Shown: positions 1 through 8,375 of the stretch, piece after piece
How the letters are laid out: each line of letters starts with the position of its first letter
Numbering within the stretch: position 1 is the first letter of the stretch
Source of the DNA: Paracoccaceae bacterium
Lineage (GTDB): Bacteria; Pseudomonadota; Alphaproteobacteria; Rhodobacterales; Rhodobacteraceae
Direction of reading: 5' to 3'
Assembly: GCA_029265455.1 (NCBI GenBank)
Contig: JAJUJF010000005.1
Location: forward strand, 1-44,177
Length of the DNA stretch: 44,177 nt
The notes under the pieces: model-generated
The model's database searches: none
What the model was told of the DNA's origin: nothing
Seen by the model: only the letters and a program-made list of their open reading frames with translations
Position numbers and translations under genes: made by a program

Positions 1-1
1 C

Positions 2-211
2 CATCCGCGCGACCCGGAATTGCGCCGGCGGGGCCTCGAATTCGGGCGGCCGATCCGGGTCGGAAGGAACGTCTGGATCGGAGGCGGTGCCCTGATCATG
101 CCGGGGGTGACGGTCGGCGACGACGCGATCATCGGCGCGGGTGCGGTCGTCACCCGCGATGTCGAGCCCGGGGCGACCGTGGCGGGCAACCCGGCGCGGC
201 GGCTGCGGTGA
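2..211 (+). CDS. Sugar O-acetyltransferase (maltose O-acetyltransferase/NodL-like), left-handed beta-helix C-terminus, 5' truncated by window edge
   Basis: Frame open from base 2; hexapeptide repeat signature '[51 protein letters not shown]'. Confidence 0.85.
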   Translation, partial: HPRDPELRRRGLEFGRPIRVGRNVWIGGGALIMPGVTVGDDAIIGAGAVVTRDVEPGATVAGNPARRLR

Positions 212-214
212 AGG

Positions 215-300
215 ACCGTGGGCGAGAGGCGCCCACGCGTGAAAACCCAATCAACCATTTGAGTCTGAAGAGAAATCATATCCTACCCAGGTGTTAACAC
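215..300 (-). repeat. Copy A of an ~86-bp dispersed intergenic element ending in a stem-loop (CGTGGGCG-AGAGG-CGCCCACG at 217-237)
   Basis: Reverse complement aligns without gaps to 30810-30895 (about 66/86 identities by hand); contains palindrome GTGTTAACAC at 291-300. Confidence 0.85.
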
Positions 301-468
301 GCTTCGCCCACGGCGCCTGCCGACGGGCCGGAGATCTGGATCGGGCACATCGCTTGGGACCGGGGGAAGCGGATCGGCGGCTTCTGAACGCTGATGCGCC
401 CCTTTCGGCAACGGCGGTGCGACAGGGGGCATTCTTCCGCGCAGGGGGACAAGCGCGGGAGGGTGACG

Positions 469-1338
469 ATGACGACGGATATTTCTTCCCGGCCGGAGCG
501 GATCGCGCTCGCGGAGATCGACGCGCACGCGCTGATCCGCGACCGGGCGAGCATCAGTCCGGAGGCCCTCGAGGAGCTGGAGGGTTCCGTGCTCCGGCAC
601 GGCCTGCGGATGCCGGTCGAGGTTTATGAAATCGAGGGGCAGGATGAGGGTGTGCGCTATGGCCTCATCTCCGGCTTGCGGCGGCTCACCGTGTTCCGCC
701 GCCTGCACGAGCGGACCGGCCGCCCCGAATTCGCCTCCATCCCCGCCTTCGTCCGCGCCCCCGGGAGCATTGCCGCCGCGATGGCGGCGATGGTCGAGGA
801 AAACGAGATTCGCGCCGAGATCTCCCCCTACGAGCGAGGGCGGATCGCGATGCTCGCACGCGACAACGGCTTCTTCCCGACCATCGAGGAGGCGGTGGAA
901 AAGCTCTATCCGGGGGCGTCGTCGCAGAAACGTTCGCGGCTCCGGGCGCTTGCGCGGCTTGCGGAGGAGGTGGAGGGATATCTGACCGCGCCCGAACTGC
1001 TCAGCCAGGCGCAGGCGCTGCGGCTTGCCCGTGCCTGTCAGGCGGGGTTCGGCGATCTCATCCGGGCGACGCTTGCCGAATCGGACATGACCGAGCCCGC
1101 GGGCCAGTGGCGCAACCTGCAGCCGATCCTCGCGGAAGCGGAGGCGATGGCGCGGGTGGAAGCGGTTCCCTCACGCCCCGGCCGCCCGCGCCGCGTGCTC
1201 CGGCCCCGGCGCGGGATCACCGTCCGGCGGGAGATGACCCGCGACGGCTGGGTGCTGCGCTTCACCGGCCGCGAGGCGACGGGCGAGCTGATCGAACTGG
1301 TCATGGACGAGATCGAGCGGTGGCTGCGGGTGGGATGA
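469..1338 (+). CDS. ParB/RepB-type N-terminal domain protein (orphan partition-like protein)
   Basis: ORF 394..1338 with likely start ATG 469 after GGGAGG; ParB-like 'GLISGLRRLTVFRRL' and 'MVEENEIRAEISPYERGRIA'. Confidence 0.8.
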   Translation: MTTDISSRPERIALAEIDAHALIRDRASISPEALEELEGSVLRHGLRMPVEVYEIEGQDEGVRYGLISGLRRLTVFRRLHERTGRPEFASIPAFVRAPGSIAAAMAAMVEENEIRAEISPYERGRIAMLARDNGFFPTIEEAVEKLYPGASSQKRSRLRALARLAEEVEGYLTAPELLSQAQALRLARACQAGFGDLIRATLAESDMTEPAGQWRNLQPILAEAEAMARVEAVPSRPGRPRRVLRPRRGITVRREMTRDGWVLRFTGREATGELIELVMDEIERWLRVG

Positions 1339-1394
1339 ATCACGCTGATGCGGCTGCCGGCGCCAGGTGAGGGGCGGCCGGCAGCGCGCCCGCG

Positions 1395-1889
1395 TCAGCT
1401 TCGCGGGTCGTCGGCGGGATCGACGTACTCGATGTCCCAGGGCCCGGTGCTGTTCAGCTGGACCACCGTCTCGCCTTCGGTGAAGACGTAATGGACCATG
1501 CCGGGGTCGAAGGCGAAGAAGCTGCCGGTCTCGAGCCTCGTCGCGGCGTCGGGATCGGCGTCCTCGCCCGAGCCGAGGAGCACGGTGCCGGCAATCACCG
1601 TGACGACCTCCGGCCGCGGATGGCTGTGCGGCGGGATGTGGAAGCCGTCGGGGAGCTTCAGCCGCATGGCGAAAAGCTCCTCGCTGCCGGGATTGCCGTA
1701 GAGGACTGCGTATTCCGAGCCCTCCGGGAGCGATCCCGGCCCCGGCTGATAGGCGAATTCGTCAGGCTGGAGGACGACATGCGCTTCCTTGCCCTGGTCA
1801 TCGGCGCCCGCAAGAAGATCCGGGGCGAACGTGGCCAGTGCGCCAAACGCGGCAACAGTGAGGGCTGTCAGGGTGGATCGGGATGCCAT
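1395..1889 (-). CDS. Secreted cupin-domain protein
   Basis: N-terminal signal sequence; cupin motif 'HIPPHSHPRPEVVTVIAGTVLLGSGE'. Confidence 0.8.
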   Translation of the reverse strand: MASRSTLTALTVAAFGALATFAPDLLAGADDQGKEAHVVLQPDEFAYQPGPGSLPEGSEYAVLYGNPGSEELFAMRLKLPDGFHIPPHSHPRPEVVTVIAGTVLLGSGEDADPDAATRLETGSFFAFDPGMVHYVFTEGETVVQLNSTGPWDIEYVDPADDPRS

Positions 1890-2168
1890 CGGGTCCTCCT
1901 CGTCACGAGGGGTGCGAACATGCCGAAGGGCATGTCGACCGGAGGACGCCCGGTTGTGGTCGGGAGTCCCGACCGGCGACGGATTCTAGCAGGAGTGGCC
2001 CGGTCCTCAAAACGAATTGCAGGCCTGCGGACGGTCCGAACCCATGTCCTTCGCGAGGGGAGCCGCCGTCCCGCCTGCTGCCGGCCGGGTGACGATCGGC
2101 GGCGAGGGTGCATCAGCCGCGTTGACAGCATCCCGTCGCGGCTATACATCCGCCCTCCATCGGCACCT

Positions 2169-2255
2169 GCCCAGGTGGCGGAATTGGTAGACGCGCTGGT
2201 TTCAGGTACCAGTTCCCGAGAGGGAGTGGAAGTTCGAGTCTTCTCCTGGGCACCA
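2169..2255 (+). tRNA. tRNA-Leu(CAG), CCA encoded
   Basis: GCCCAGG...CCTGGGC acceptor, CTGGT-TTCAGGT-ACCAG anticodon arm, long variable arm, GTTCGAGTC T-loop, ACCA end. Confidence 0.95.
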
Positions 2256-2440
2256 ACATCCGGTCCGGCATGCCGGGGACGCGGGCGTCCCGGCCTGCGT
2301 CCTCGCGAGTAGTCTCAGGCATTCCCTGCGCCGCCCGGCCGCGAAAGCAGGGCTCTCCGTGCGAAGACCGGCCCTCGACGTCCGGGAGGATCGTTCCTAT
2401 CTCGGGTTCCGGATTTCACGGAAAACAACGAAGAAGGAAA

Positions 2441-3193
2441 ATGGCGAAGCCTGTCGTCGGCATCATCGGCAACGCGCATGTCGTGGAGGATTCCTACCCC
2501 GTCCAGGCGGTGGGCATCTCGAACATCGAGGCAGTGGCGGAACTCACCGGCGCGATCCCGCTCCTCGTGCCGGCGCTGCCGAAGGTGGGCGCGGTTGCGG
2601 AGCTCGTGGAGGCGTGCGACGGTTTCGTGTTCACCGGTGGCCGGCCGAACATCCATCCCAGTCACTACGGGCAGGAGCCGACGGAGAAACACGGCGCCTT
2701 CGACCCCGATCGTGATGCGCTGGCCCTGCCGCTCATCCATGAATGCGTCGCCCGCGGGGTGCCGATCTTCGGCATCTGCCGCGGTTTCCAGGAATTCAAC
2801 GTCGCCTTCGGCGGCACGCTCCACCCCGAGATCCGCGAGATCCCGGGGCGGATGAACCACCGCATGCCCCCTGACGGCACGCTCGAGGAGAAATTCGCGA
2901 TCCGCCATCCTGTGCGTCTGACTCCGGGCGGGCGGTTCCACCGCATCCTCGACGCGACCGAGGTGATGGTGAATTCGCTGCACGGGCAGGGCATCCTCGA
3001 GAAGGCGGAGCGGATCGTGATCGAGGGCTGGGCGCCCGACGACACACCGGAGGCGATCGTCGTCGAGGATGCGCCGGGCTTCGCCCTCGCGGTGCAGTGG
3101 CATCCGGAATGGAATGCCGCGATCGACCCGGTGTCGCGCCCGCTCTTCCAGTCCTTCGGCCGCGCGGTCCTGCAATACGCCCGCGGCCACTGA
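2441..3193 (+). CDS. Class-I glutamine amidotransferase, gamma-glutamyl-gamma-aminobutyrate hydrolase-like (PuuD family)
   Basis: ATG after AGAAGGAAA; 'VFTGGRPNIHPSHYG', 'GVPIFGICRGFQEFNVAFGGTLHPEI', 'AVQWHPEW'. Confidence 0.88.
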   Translation: MAKPVVGIIGNAHVVEDSYPVQAVGISNIEAVAELTGAIPLLVPALPKVGAVAELVEACDGFVFTGGRPNIHPSHYGQEPTEKHGAFDPDRDALALPLIHECVARGVPIFGICRGFQEFNVAFGGTLHPEIREIPGRMNHRMPPDGTLEEKFAIRHPVRLTPGGRFHRILDATEVMVNSLHGQGILEKAERIVIEGWAPDDTPEAIVVEDAPGFALAVQWHPEWNAAIDPVSRPLFQSFGRAVLQYARGH

Positions 3194-3233
3194 ACCCGCC
3201 CGCAGCGGTCTCCGGTCAGGTCCATCTCCCGGA

Positions 3234-3962
3234 TCAGAACTCCCCGGCGAGCCAGGCGGGGAGGGCGCCGATGTCGGGAAGGACGGCATCGGCATGAGCG
3301 GCGAGATCCGCGGCCTCGGCCGGTCCGGTGAGCACGGCGACCGTGCGCATGCCGATCGCCCGCGCCGGACGGAGATCGTGGAGACTGTCACCGATCATCG
3401 CCACCTCCGCCGGTCGCAGCCGCGTGGCGCGGCAGAAGGCATGCATCATGCCCGGCTCCGGCTTGCCGCCGAAGCCGGAATCGTAGCCGGCGATGAAGTC
3501 GAACCGGTCGAGGACGCCGGCGCCGCCGATCTGGATCCGGGCCGCCGCTGCCGAGTCGTTGGTCACGACCCCGAGCGTGTAGCCCTCGCCTTGCAGCCGG
3601 TCGAGCAGGGGGGCGAGCGGCACCGCCTCGACCGGGGTCACCAGGGCCGCCCGCCGGGCCAGATCGGCACGGAGCGCCTCGGGCGATACCTCCGGCAGGG
3701 CCCGGCGGATGGTATCGACGATGTCGTCAAGGGTGCCGGCGATCGCCGGGCTCGACTTGTCGAACCGGCAGGACGCGATATCGAAGCGGAGCACCGCAGC
3801 GAGGCGGCGCGCACGCAGCGCCTCGCCGCGCGACAGATCCGCGATCAGCTCCCGCGTCCAGTTGCCCCAGGTCGCGTAGAAGTCGAAGAGGGTGCCATCC
3901 TTGTCGAAGAGGAGCCCGCGCAGACCTGCCGTCCCGGTCCCGGTTACTGCTGTCGCCCTCAT
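3234..3962 (-). CDS. HAD-family hydrolase (phosphoglycolate phosphatase-like)
   Basis: C-terminal part of ORF 3234..5516; 'LLFDKDGTLFDF', 'VVTNDS', 'GKPEPGMMHAF', 'MIGDSLHDL'. Confidence 0.88.
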   Translation of the reverse strand: MRATAVTGTGTAGLRGLLFDKDGTLFDFYATWGNWTRELIADLSRGEALRARRLAAVLRFDIASCRFDKSSPAIAGTLDDIVDTIRRALPEVSPEALRADLARRAALVTPVEAVPLAPLLDRLQGEGYTLGVVTNDSAAAARIQIGGAGVLDRFDFIAGYDSGFGGKPEPGMMHAFCRATRLRPAEVAMIGDSLHDLRPARAIGMRTVAVLTGPAEAADLAAHADAVLPDIGALPAWLAGEF

Positions 3963-4237
3963 GTCCAGTTCGGCAGCGTCCCGCCCGGCAGTGCCGCCCG
4001 TGCCTGCGCCGGCATCGCCGGATCGATACCGGCCTGCGCCGAGAATTCCCGGACGAGCGCCTCGTCGCCGAGCAGGAAGTCGAGGACGAAGCCGAGCGTT
4101 CCGGGATCCGCCGCCGCCTGCCGCAGTGTCGCCGCATCGGCACCCGTCTCCGCGAGGAAACGGCCAAGCATCTCCGGCCGGTCCGCGAGGAAGATCAGCG
4201 CCTCGCAGGCGAGATCGGCAGCCGCGGAAGGGGTCAT
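3959..4237 (-). CDS. DUF3572-family protein
   Basis: 92 aa; overlaps next gene by ATGA; 'LACEALIFLADRPEMLGRFLAETG...LGFVLDFLLGDEALV'. Confidence 0.8.
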   Translation of the reverse strand: MTPSAAADLACEALIFLADRPEMLGRFLAETGADAATLRQAAADPGTLGFVLDFLLGDEALVREFSAQAGIDPAMPAQARAALPGGTLPNWT

Positions 4238-4355
4238 TGCGGCCTCCCCGAGGCATTGAAACAGGGCAGGCGCAACCCTTCGTTAACATTCTGCCTGCTA
4301 GCATCCAGCCCGGGTCGGGCAGGCGGGGGCAAGGACCCCCTGCGGAGGGTTTCGG

Positions 4356-5744
4356 ATGTCGGGTCGGGTTCTGGTTGTGGATGACGTGGCAACCAACCGC
4401 CTCCTTCTGAGGGCAAAGCTCAGTTCTGCCTACTACGACGTTGTCGTCGCGGAAAGCGGGACGAGCGCGCTCGATATCGCGCGGCGCGAGCAGCCCGACA
4501 TGATCATCCTCGACGTGATGATGCCGGACATGGACGGGTTTGCCGTATGCGCGGCGCTCAAGGAAGACGAGGAGACCGCGCATATCCCGGTGATCATGGT
4601 GACCGCGCTCGACACCCCGGAGGAGCGGGTGCGGGGCCTCGAGGCCGGGGCGGACGACTTCCTCTCCAAACCCTTCGACGACCTCGCGCTGTTTGCCCGC
4701 GTGCGCAACCTCATGCGCATGAAGATGATGTTCGACGAGCTGCGGCTGCGCGACCTCACCTCGCGCGAACTCGGCCTCACGGATTTCGTGACCGAACACG
4801 AGATGGAGGTGGAGACCGGAGGCGCGGTGCTGCTCGCGCCGCCCTCGGACGCGAGCGGCGCAAGCTGGGCGGAGGCGCTGCGCGACCGGCTCGGGCTGTC
4901 GCCGATCCTCACCCATTCCGAACGCGAGGCGCTCAACCTCGCCCGGCTGGAACTTCCCGACCTCTTCGTCGTGCACCGCTCCCTGATCGAGGGCGGCGAC
5001 GGGCTTCGCCTCGTCTCGGCGCTCCGGGCGCGGCCGGAGACCCGGCAGGCGGCGATCCTCCTCGTGGTCGAGCCCGGCGATGTCGAGGCGGCGGCGACGG
5101 GGCTCGACCTCGGCGCCTCGGACTACATCGAGGCGCCCTTCGACGTGAACGAACTCGTCGCCCGCGTCCGCTCGCAGCTCCGGCGCAAGCGCTATTCCGA
5201 CCGGCTGCGCTCGAATGTCCGCAACGGGCTGATGATGGCGGTGATCGATCCGCTGACCGGCATCTACAACCGCCGCTATGCCGAGCAGCACATGAACCGG
5301 GTGATGGAGCGCGCGCGGGAGACCGGGGGCGCCTTCGCGGTGCTGATGATCGATCTCGACAAGTTCAAGGCGATCAACGATCGCTGGGGCCATGACGCCG
5401 GGGACGCAGTGCTGCGGGAATTCTCGCGCCGGTTGCAGGAGAACATCCGCGGCGTCGATCTCGTCGCGCGGTTCGGAGGCGAGGAATTCTTCGTCGCCAT
5501 GCCCGACATCGACCATGAACAGGCCGCCGCCGCCGCCGAGCGCATCCGTGGCGCGGTGGAGGGCCGCCCGTTCGAGGTGACGGGAACGAAGGACGGGCTG
5601 CGGGTGACGGTCTCGATCGGGGTGGCGATCGGCACGGCCGAGGACGGCGACCCGGAAACGATCATTCGCCGCGCCGACCTTGCGCTCTTCCGCTCGAAGA
5701 ACGCCGGTCGCAACCGCGTGAGTTTCTGCGCCGAAGCTGCCTGA
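4356..5744 (+). CDS. pleD: PleD-type response regulator/diguanylate cyclase (REC-REC-GGDEF)
   Basis: 'RVLVVDDVATNRLLLRAKL', 'DMIILDVMMPDMDGF', second REC, 'RFGGEEFFVAMP' GGEEF active site. Confidence 0.93.
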   Translation: MSGRVLVVDDVATNRLLLRAKLSSAYYDVVVAESGTSALDIARREQPDMIILDVMMPDMDGFAVCAALKEDEETAHIPVIMVTALDTPEERVRGLEAGADDFLSKPFDDLALFARVRNLMRMKMMFDELRLRDLTSRELGLTDFVTEHEMEVETGGAVLLAPPSDASGASWAEALRDRLGLSPILTHSEREALNLARLELPDLFVVHRSLIEGGDGLRLVSALRARPETRQAAILLVVEPGDVEAAATGLDLGASDYIEAPFDVNELVARVRSQLRRKRYSDRLRSNVRNGLMMAVIDPLTGIYNRRYAEQHMNRVMERARETGGAFAVLMIDLDKFKAINDRWGHDAGDAVLREFSRRLQENIRGVDLVARFGGEEFFVAMPDIDHEQAAAAAERIRGAVEGRPFEVTGTKDGLRVTVSIGVAIGTAEDGDPETIIRRADLALFRSKNAGRNRVSFCAEAA

Positions 5745-5747
5745 GCC

Positions 5748-6218
5748 TCAGTGCCGGCCGTCTCGCTCGGGCCCGCGGCCGAGACGCTCTGCGAGGGCGG
5801 CCCTTTCCGCCGGTGTCATCTGCCCGATCCGCTCCACGAGGAGATCGGTGGCACGTTCCGCAAGCCGTCCCTGCGCCTCGCGCCGGACGGCAAGGGCACG
5901 ACGCAGGCGCTCGGCGTCGAAGGGCTCGCGGGCGATGGCCGCGCGGATCCCGGCCATCGCGTCCCGCATGGCCTCACGTCCGGCCCGCCACTCGCTCTCG
6001 CTGCCGCGGATCGCCTGTCGCAGGGCGTGGCGATGTTCCTCGGGAAGCGCCCGCGCGAAGCCGATGAGGCCGGTGTCGCTCTCGTGATGGCCGTGACCAT
6101 GTCCACCCCGCAACGCCGTGCCGACGAGAAAGCCGGCGAAGAGCAGGTTGAGGGCGAGCGAGGCGAGTAGCGCCCAGCCGAGCCAGCGCCGGTTGCGAAG
6201 ACGCGGGGCCATTCTCAT
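5748..6218 (-). CDS. Periplasmic heavy-metal-sensor (Spy/CpxP-like) membrane-anchored protein
   Basis: N-terminal TM then 'GGHGHGHHESD' and a charged helical domain. Confidence 0.75.
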   Translation of the reverse strand: MRMAPRLRNRRWLGWALLASLALNLLFAGFLVGTALRGGHGHGHHESDTGLIGFARALPEEHRHALRQAIRGSESEWRAGREAMRDAMAGIRAAIAREPFDAERLRRALAVRREAQGRLAERATDLLVERIGQMTPAERAALAERLGRGPERDGRH

Positions 6219-6562
6219 CCCTCCCAGCCAAGGTCGAAGAAGCCGGCCGCATCGGAGTCGAGGGCGCTCACGATCTCGAACGTGCCATCGGCGGAGAGGG
6301 CGAGGCCGTCGTCGAGCGGCGCGATCCCGGTGATGCCGATGAGAAAGCCCGCCGCCACCGATGCGGCGAGGGCAGCCGCCGCCGGCCAGCGCCAGCGGGG
6401 AGCCGGTTGCGTTTCCGCCGCGGCATCGGCGAGGACCGCTTCGAGCAGCCGCGCATCCGGCTCCGGCCGGGAGGCGCGCGCCGCCGCGAAGAACGGGGCA
6501 AGATCGCCCTCGTCCTCACCGGACACACCCGGGATCGGCCCTCTTCCGTTTCTGTCCGTCAC
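6215..6562 (-). CDS. Single-TM protein, candidate anti-sigma factor partner of the ECF sigma gene
   Basis: Directly downstream of sigma gene; cytosolic N-terminus, one TM 'AAAALAASVAAGFLIGITG', short periplasmic tail. Confidence 0.6.
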   Translation of the reverse strand: MTDRNGRGPIPGVSGEDEGDLAPFFAAARASRPEPDARLLEAVLADAAAETQPAPRWRWPAAAALAASVAAGFLIGITGIAPLDDGLALSADGTFEIVSALDSDAAGFFDLGWEG

Positions 6563-6569
6563 GTCTTCC

Positions 6570-7166
6570 TCACCCGCCTTCGAGGCCGAGCGCCGCGCGT
6601 TGGGGCAGGAGCATCGCCCGCAGGCTGCGCCGCCCGCGCGACAGCAGGCTTTCCACCGCCTCGACCGAGAGTTCCATCACCGACGCGACCTCCTCCTGAG
6701 GGAGTTCCTCGATATGCCGCAGCACGATGGCGAGCCGCTGGCGCTCGGGCAAGGCGAGGAGCGCCGCGTCGAGTGCCGCCGCCCGGTCGCGCCGTGCGAG
6801 TGCCGTCTCCGCCCCCGGTCCCGGGTCGGGCAGGGCTTCGAGAACCGCGAGCGGCGCCCCCGGACGGCGGCGCCGCAGCCGGTCGATGGCCAGGTTTGCC
6901 GCCACACGGTAGAGCCAGGTCGAAAGCCGTGCCCCGTCCGGTTGCCAGTCCTCCGCCCTGCGCCAGAGCCGCAGCATCGCCTCCTGCGCAATGTCCTCGG
7001 CCTCCGCCCGTTCGCCGAGCATCCGCTCGGCCACCGCGAGAACCCGCGGCAGGTGGCGCAGCGCAAGGATCCGGGCGGCGGCGCCATCCCCTGCCGCCGC
7101 CCGCGCAAGCAGCGCGTCGTCCGCCTCTCCTTCCCCGAAAATCTCCGCCCCCCTGCCGCAGGCCAT
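6570..7166 (-). CDS. ECF-type RNA polymerase sigma factor
   Basis: 'AEDIAQEAMLRLWRRAEDWQPDGARLSTWLYRVAANLAIDRLRRRR' and 'LPERQRLAIVLRHIEELPQEEVASVMELSVEAVESLLSRGRRSLR'. Confidence 0.92.
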   Translation of the reverse strand: MACGRGAEIFGEGEADDALLARAAAGDGAAARILALRHLPRVLAVAERMLGERAEAEDIAQEAMLRLWRRAEDWQPDGARLSTWLYRVAANLAIDRLRRRRPGAPLAVLEALPDPGPGAETALARRDRAAALDAALLALPERQRLAIVLRHIEELPQEEVASVMELSVEAVESLLSRGRRSLRAMLLPQRAALGLEGG

Positions 7167-7226
7167 CGTGCGCGGCTCCGCATCCCTCTCGCGGGATCGT
7201 CGGAACGGGCCGCGCGCCGGTCATGA

Positions 7227-7784
7227 TCAGTCGCGGCGACGCTCCCGGCGGTCGCCGCGGTCGCCGTCGCGGTCCCGCCGCTTCCCGCGATCCCAGGCCG
7301 GCCCCGCTTCGGCCTCTTCCCGGGTGATGACGCCATCCTCGTCACGATCGAGAGCACGCATCAGGAAGTCGACCTGCCGCGCGGCCAGGGCTTCGAGGGT
7401 GACCTCGCCCGCCTCCTCGGCCTCCAGCATTGCCAGGATGCGGTCGACTCGCGCCTCGGTCGGATCGCCGGCGAAGACCATCATCGGGCTGCGCGGAATC
7501 TCGGGCAGCGTCGCGGCGATCTCCTCGCGGTCGAGGGCGCCGTTGCCATCGGTGTCGAACTCGCCCAGCCTCTCGACGCCCCAGCTCTCGAGCTGCTCGC
7601 GGTCGACGCTGTCGGCATCGGCGCCGGCCACCGCGTCGAAATCGAGCATCGCGCCGTGGTGCATCCCGTGGTGCATCGGGTGCCCGCCGCGGTCGTGGCG
7701 GTCCCCGCGTTCGCCCGCGGTCAGGGCGCCGGCGCCGAGGACCGAGGCGGCGGCGAGGATGGCGGCGAGATTGCGCATTCTCAT
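7227..7784 (-). CDS. Secreted EF-hand protein with His/Met-rich segment
   Basis: Signal peptide MRMRNLAAILAAASVLGAGAL; EF loops DTDGNGALDREE and DRDEDGVITREE; HDRGGHPMHHGMHHG. Confidence 0.85.
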   Translation of the reverse strand: MRMRNLAAILAAASVLGAGALTAGERGDRHDRGGHPMHHGMHHGAMLDFDAVAGADADSVDREQLESWGVERLGEFDTDGNGALDREEIAATLPEIPRSPMMVFAGDPTEARVDRILAMLEAEEAGEVTLEALAARQVDFLMRALDRDEDGVITREEAEAGPAWDRGKRRDRDGDRGDRRERRRD

Positions 7785-7937
7785 GGAAGGTCTCCCGTCT
7801 GAAGCGAAGGCGGACATTCCCGCCGTTCGTGCCCCCTTTCACGTGGCCGCATCGCCGATCCGTCGGTGCCATGGATCACGCTTTCGCGAGATCTTTGGTA
7901 CTGGGCAAACGGCGCATCCTGGCCTATATCGCGACGC

Positions 7938-8375
7938 ATGAGCGAAACCGTCCACGCCCCGATATCGATCCCGGTTCCGGTCGATCCGAATGCCGATCGT
8001 CCGGTCGGGCCTGCCCTGCTCAAGGGCTGGCGACGCAAATGCCCGGCATGCGGCGAGGCGTCGCTTTTCGACGGCTATCTCGCCGTTCACCACGAGTGCC
8101 CGAACTGCAGCGAGGCGCTCCATCACCAGCGCGCCGATGACGGGCCGGCCTGGGCGACGCTCGTCGTGACCGGCCATCTGCTCGCGCCGCTCATGCTGCT
8201 CATGTGGGACCTGTGGCAGCCGTCGCCGATCGTGATGGCCTCGACGCTCTCGGTCTTCCTCGTGGCGGTCTCGCTCTTCCTGCTGCCGCGGTTCAAGGGC
8301 GCGTTCATCGGGCTGCAGTGGTCACGCCGGATGCATGGATTCGGCGCGGAGGCCGACGCGCCGACGCATCAGTGA
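7938..8375 (+). CDS. DUF983-family membrane protein
   Basis: ATG 7938; 'GWRRKCPACGEASLFDGYLAVHHECPNCSEAL' followed by two TM helices. Confidence 0.85.
   Translation: MSETVHAPISIPVPVDPNADRPVGPALLKGWRRKCPACGEASLFDGYLAVHHECPNCSEALHHQRADDGPAWATLVVTGHLLAPLMLLMWDLWQPSPIVMASTLSVFLVAVSLFLLPRFKGAFIGLQWSRRMHGFGAEADAPTHQ

Noticed and set aside
4275-4310. TTAAC at 4283 upstream of pleD as a CtrA site or third copy of the dispersed element
   Set aside because: Only a single half-site and no GGGTAGG or hairpin end nearby.
3963-5516. N-terminal extension of the 760-aa minus-strand ORF, opposite DUF3572 region and pleD
   Set aside because: Antisense open frame caused by high GC; recognisable HAD domain begins at 3962 and pleD is clearly coding on the other strand.
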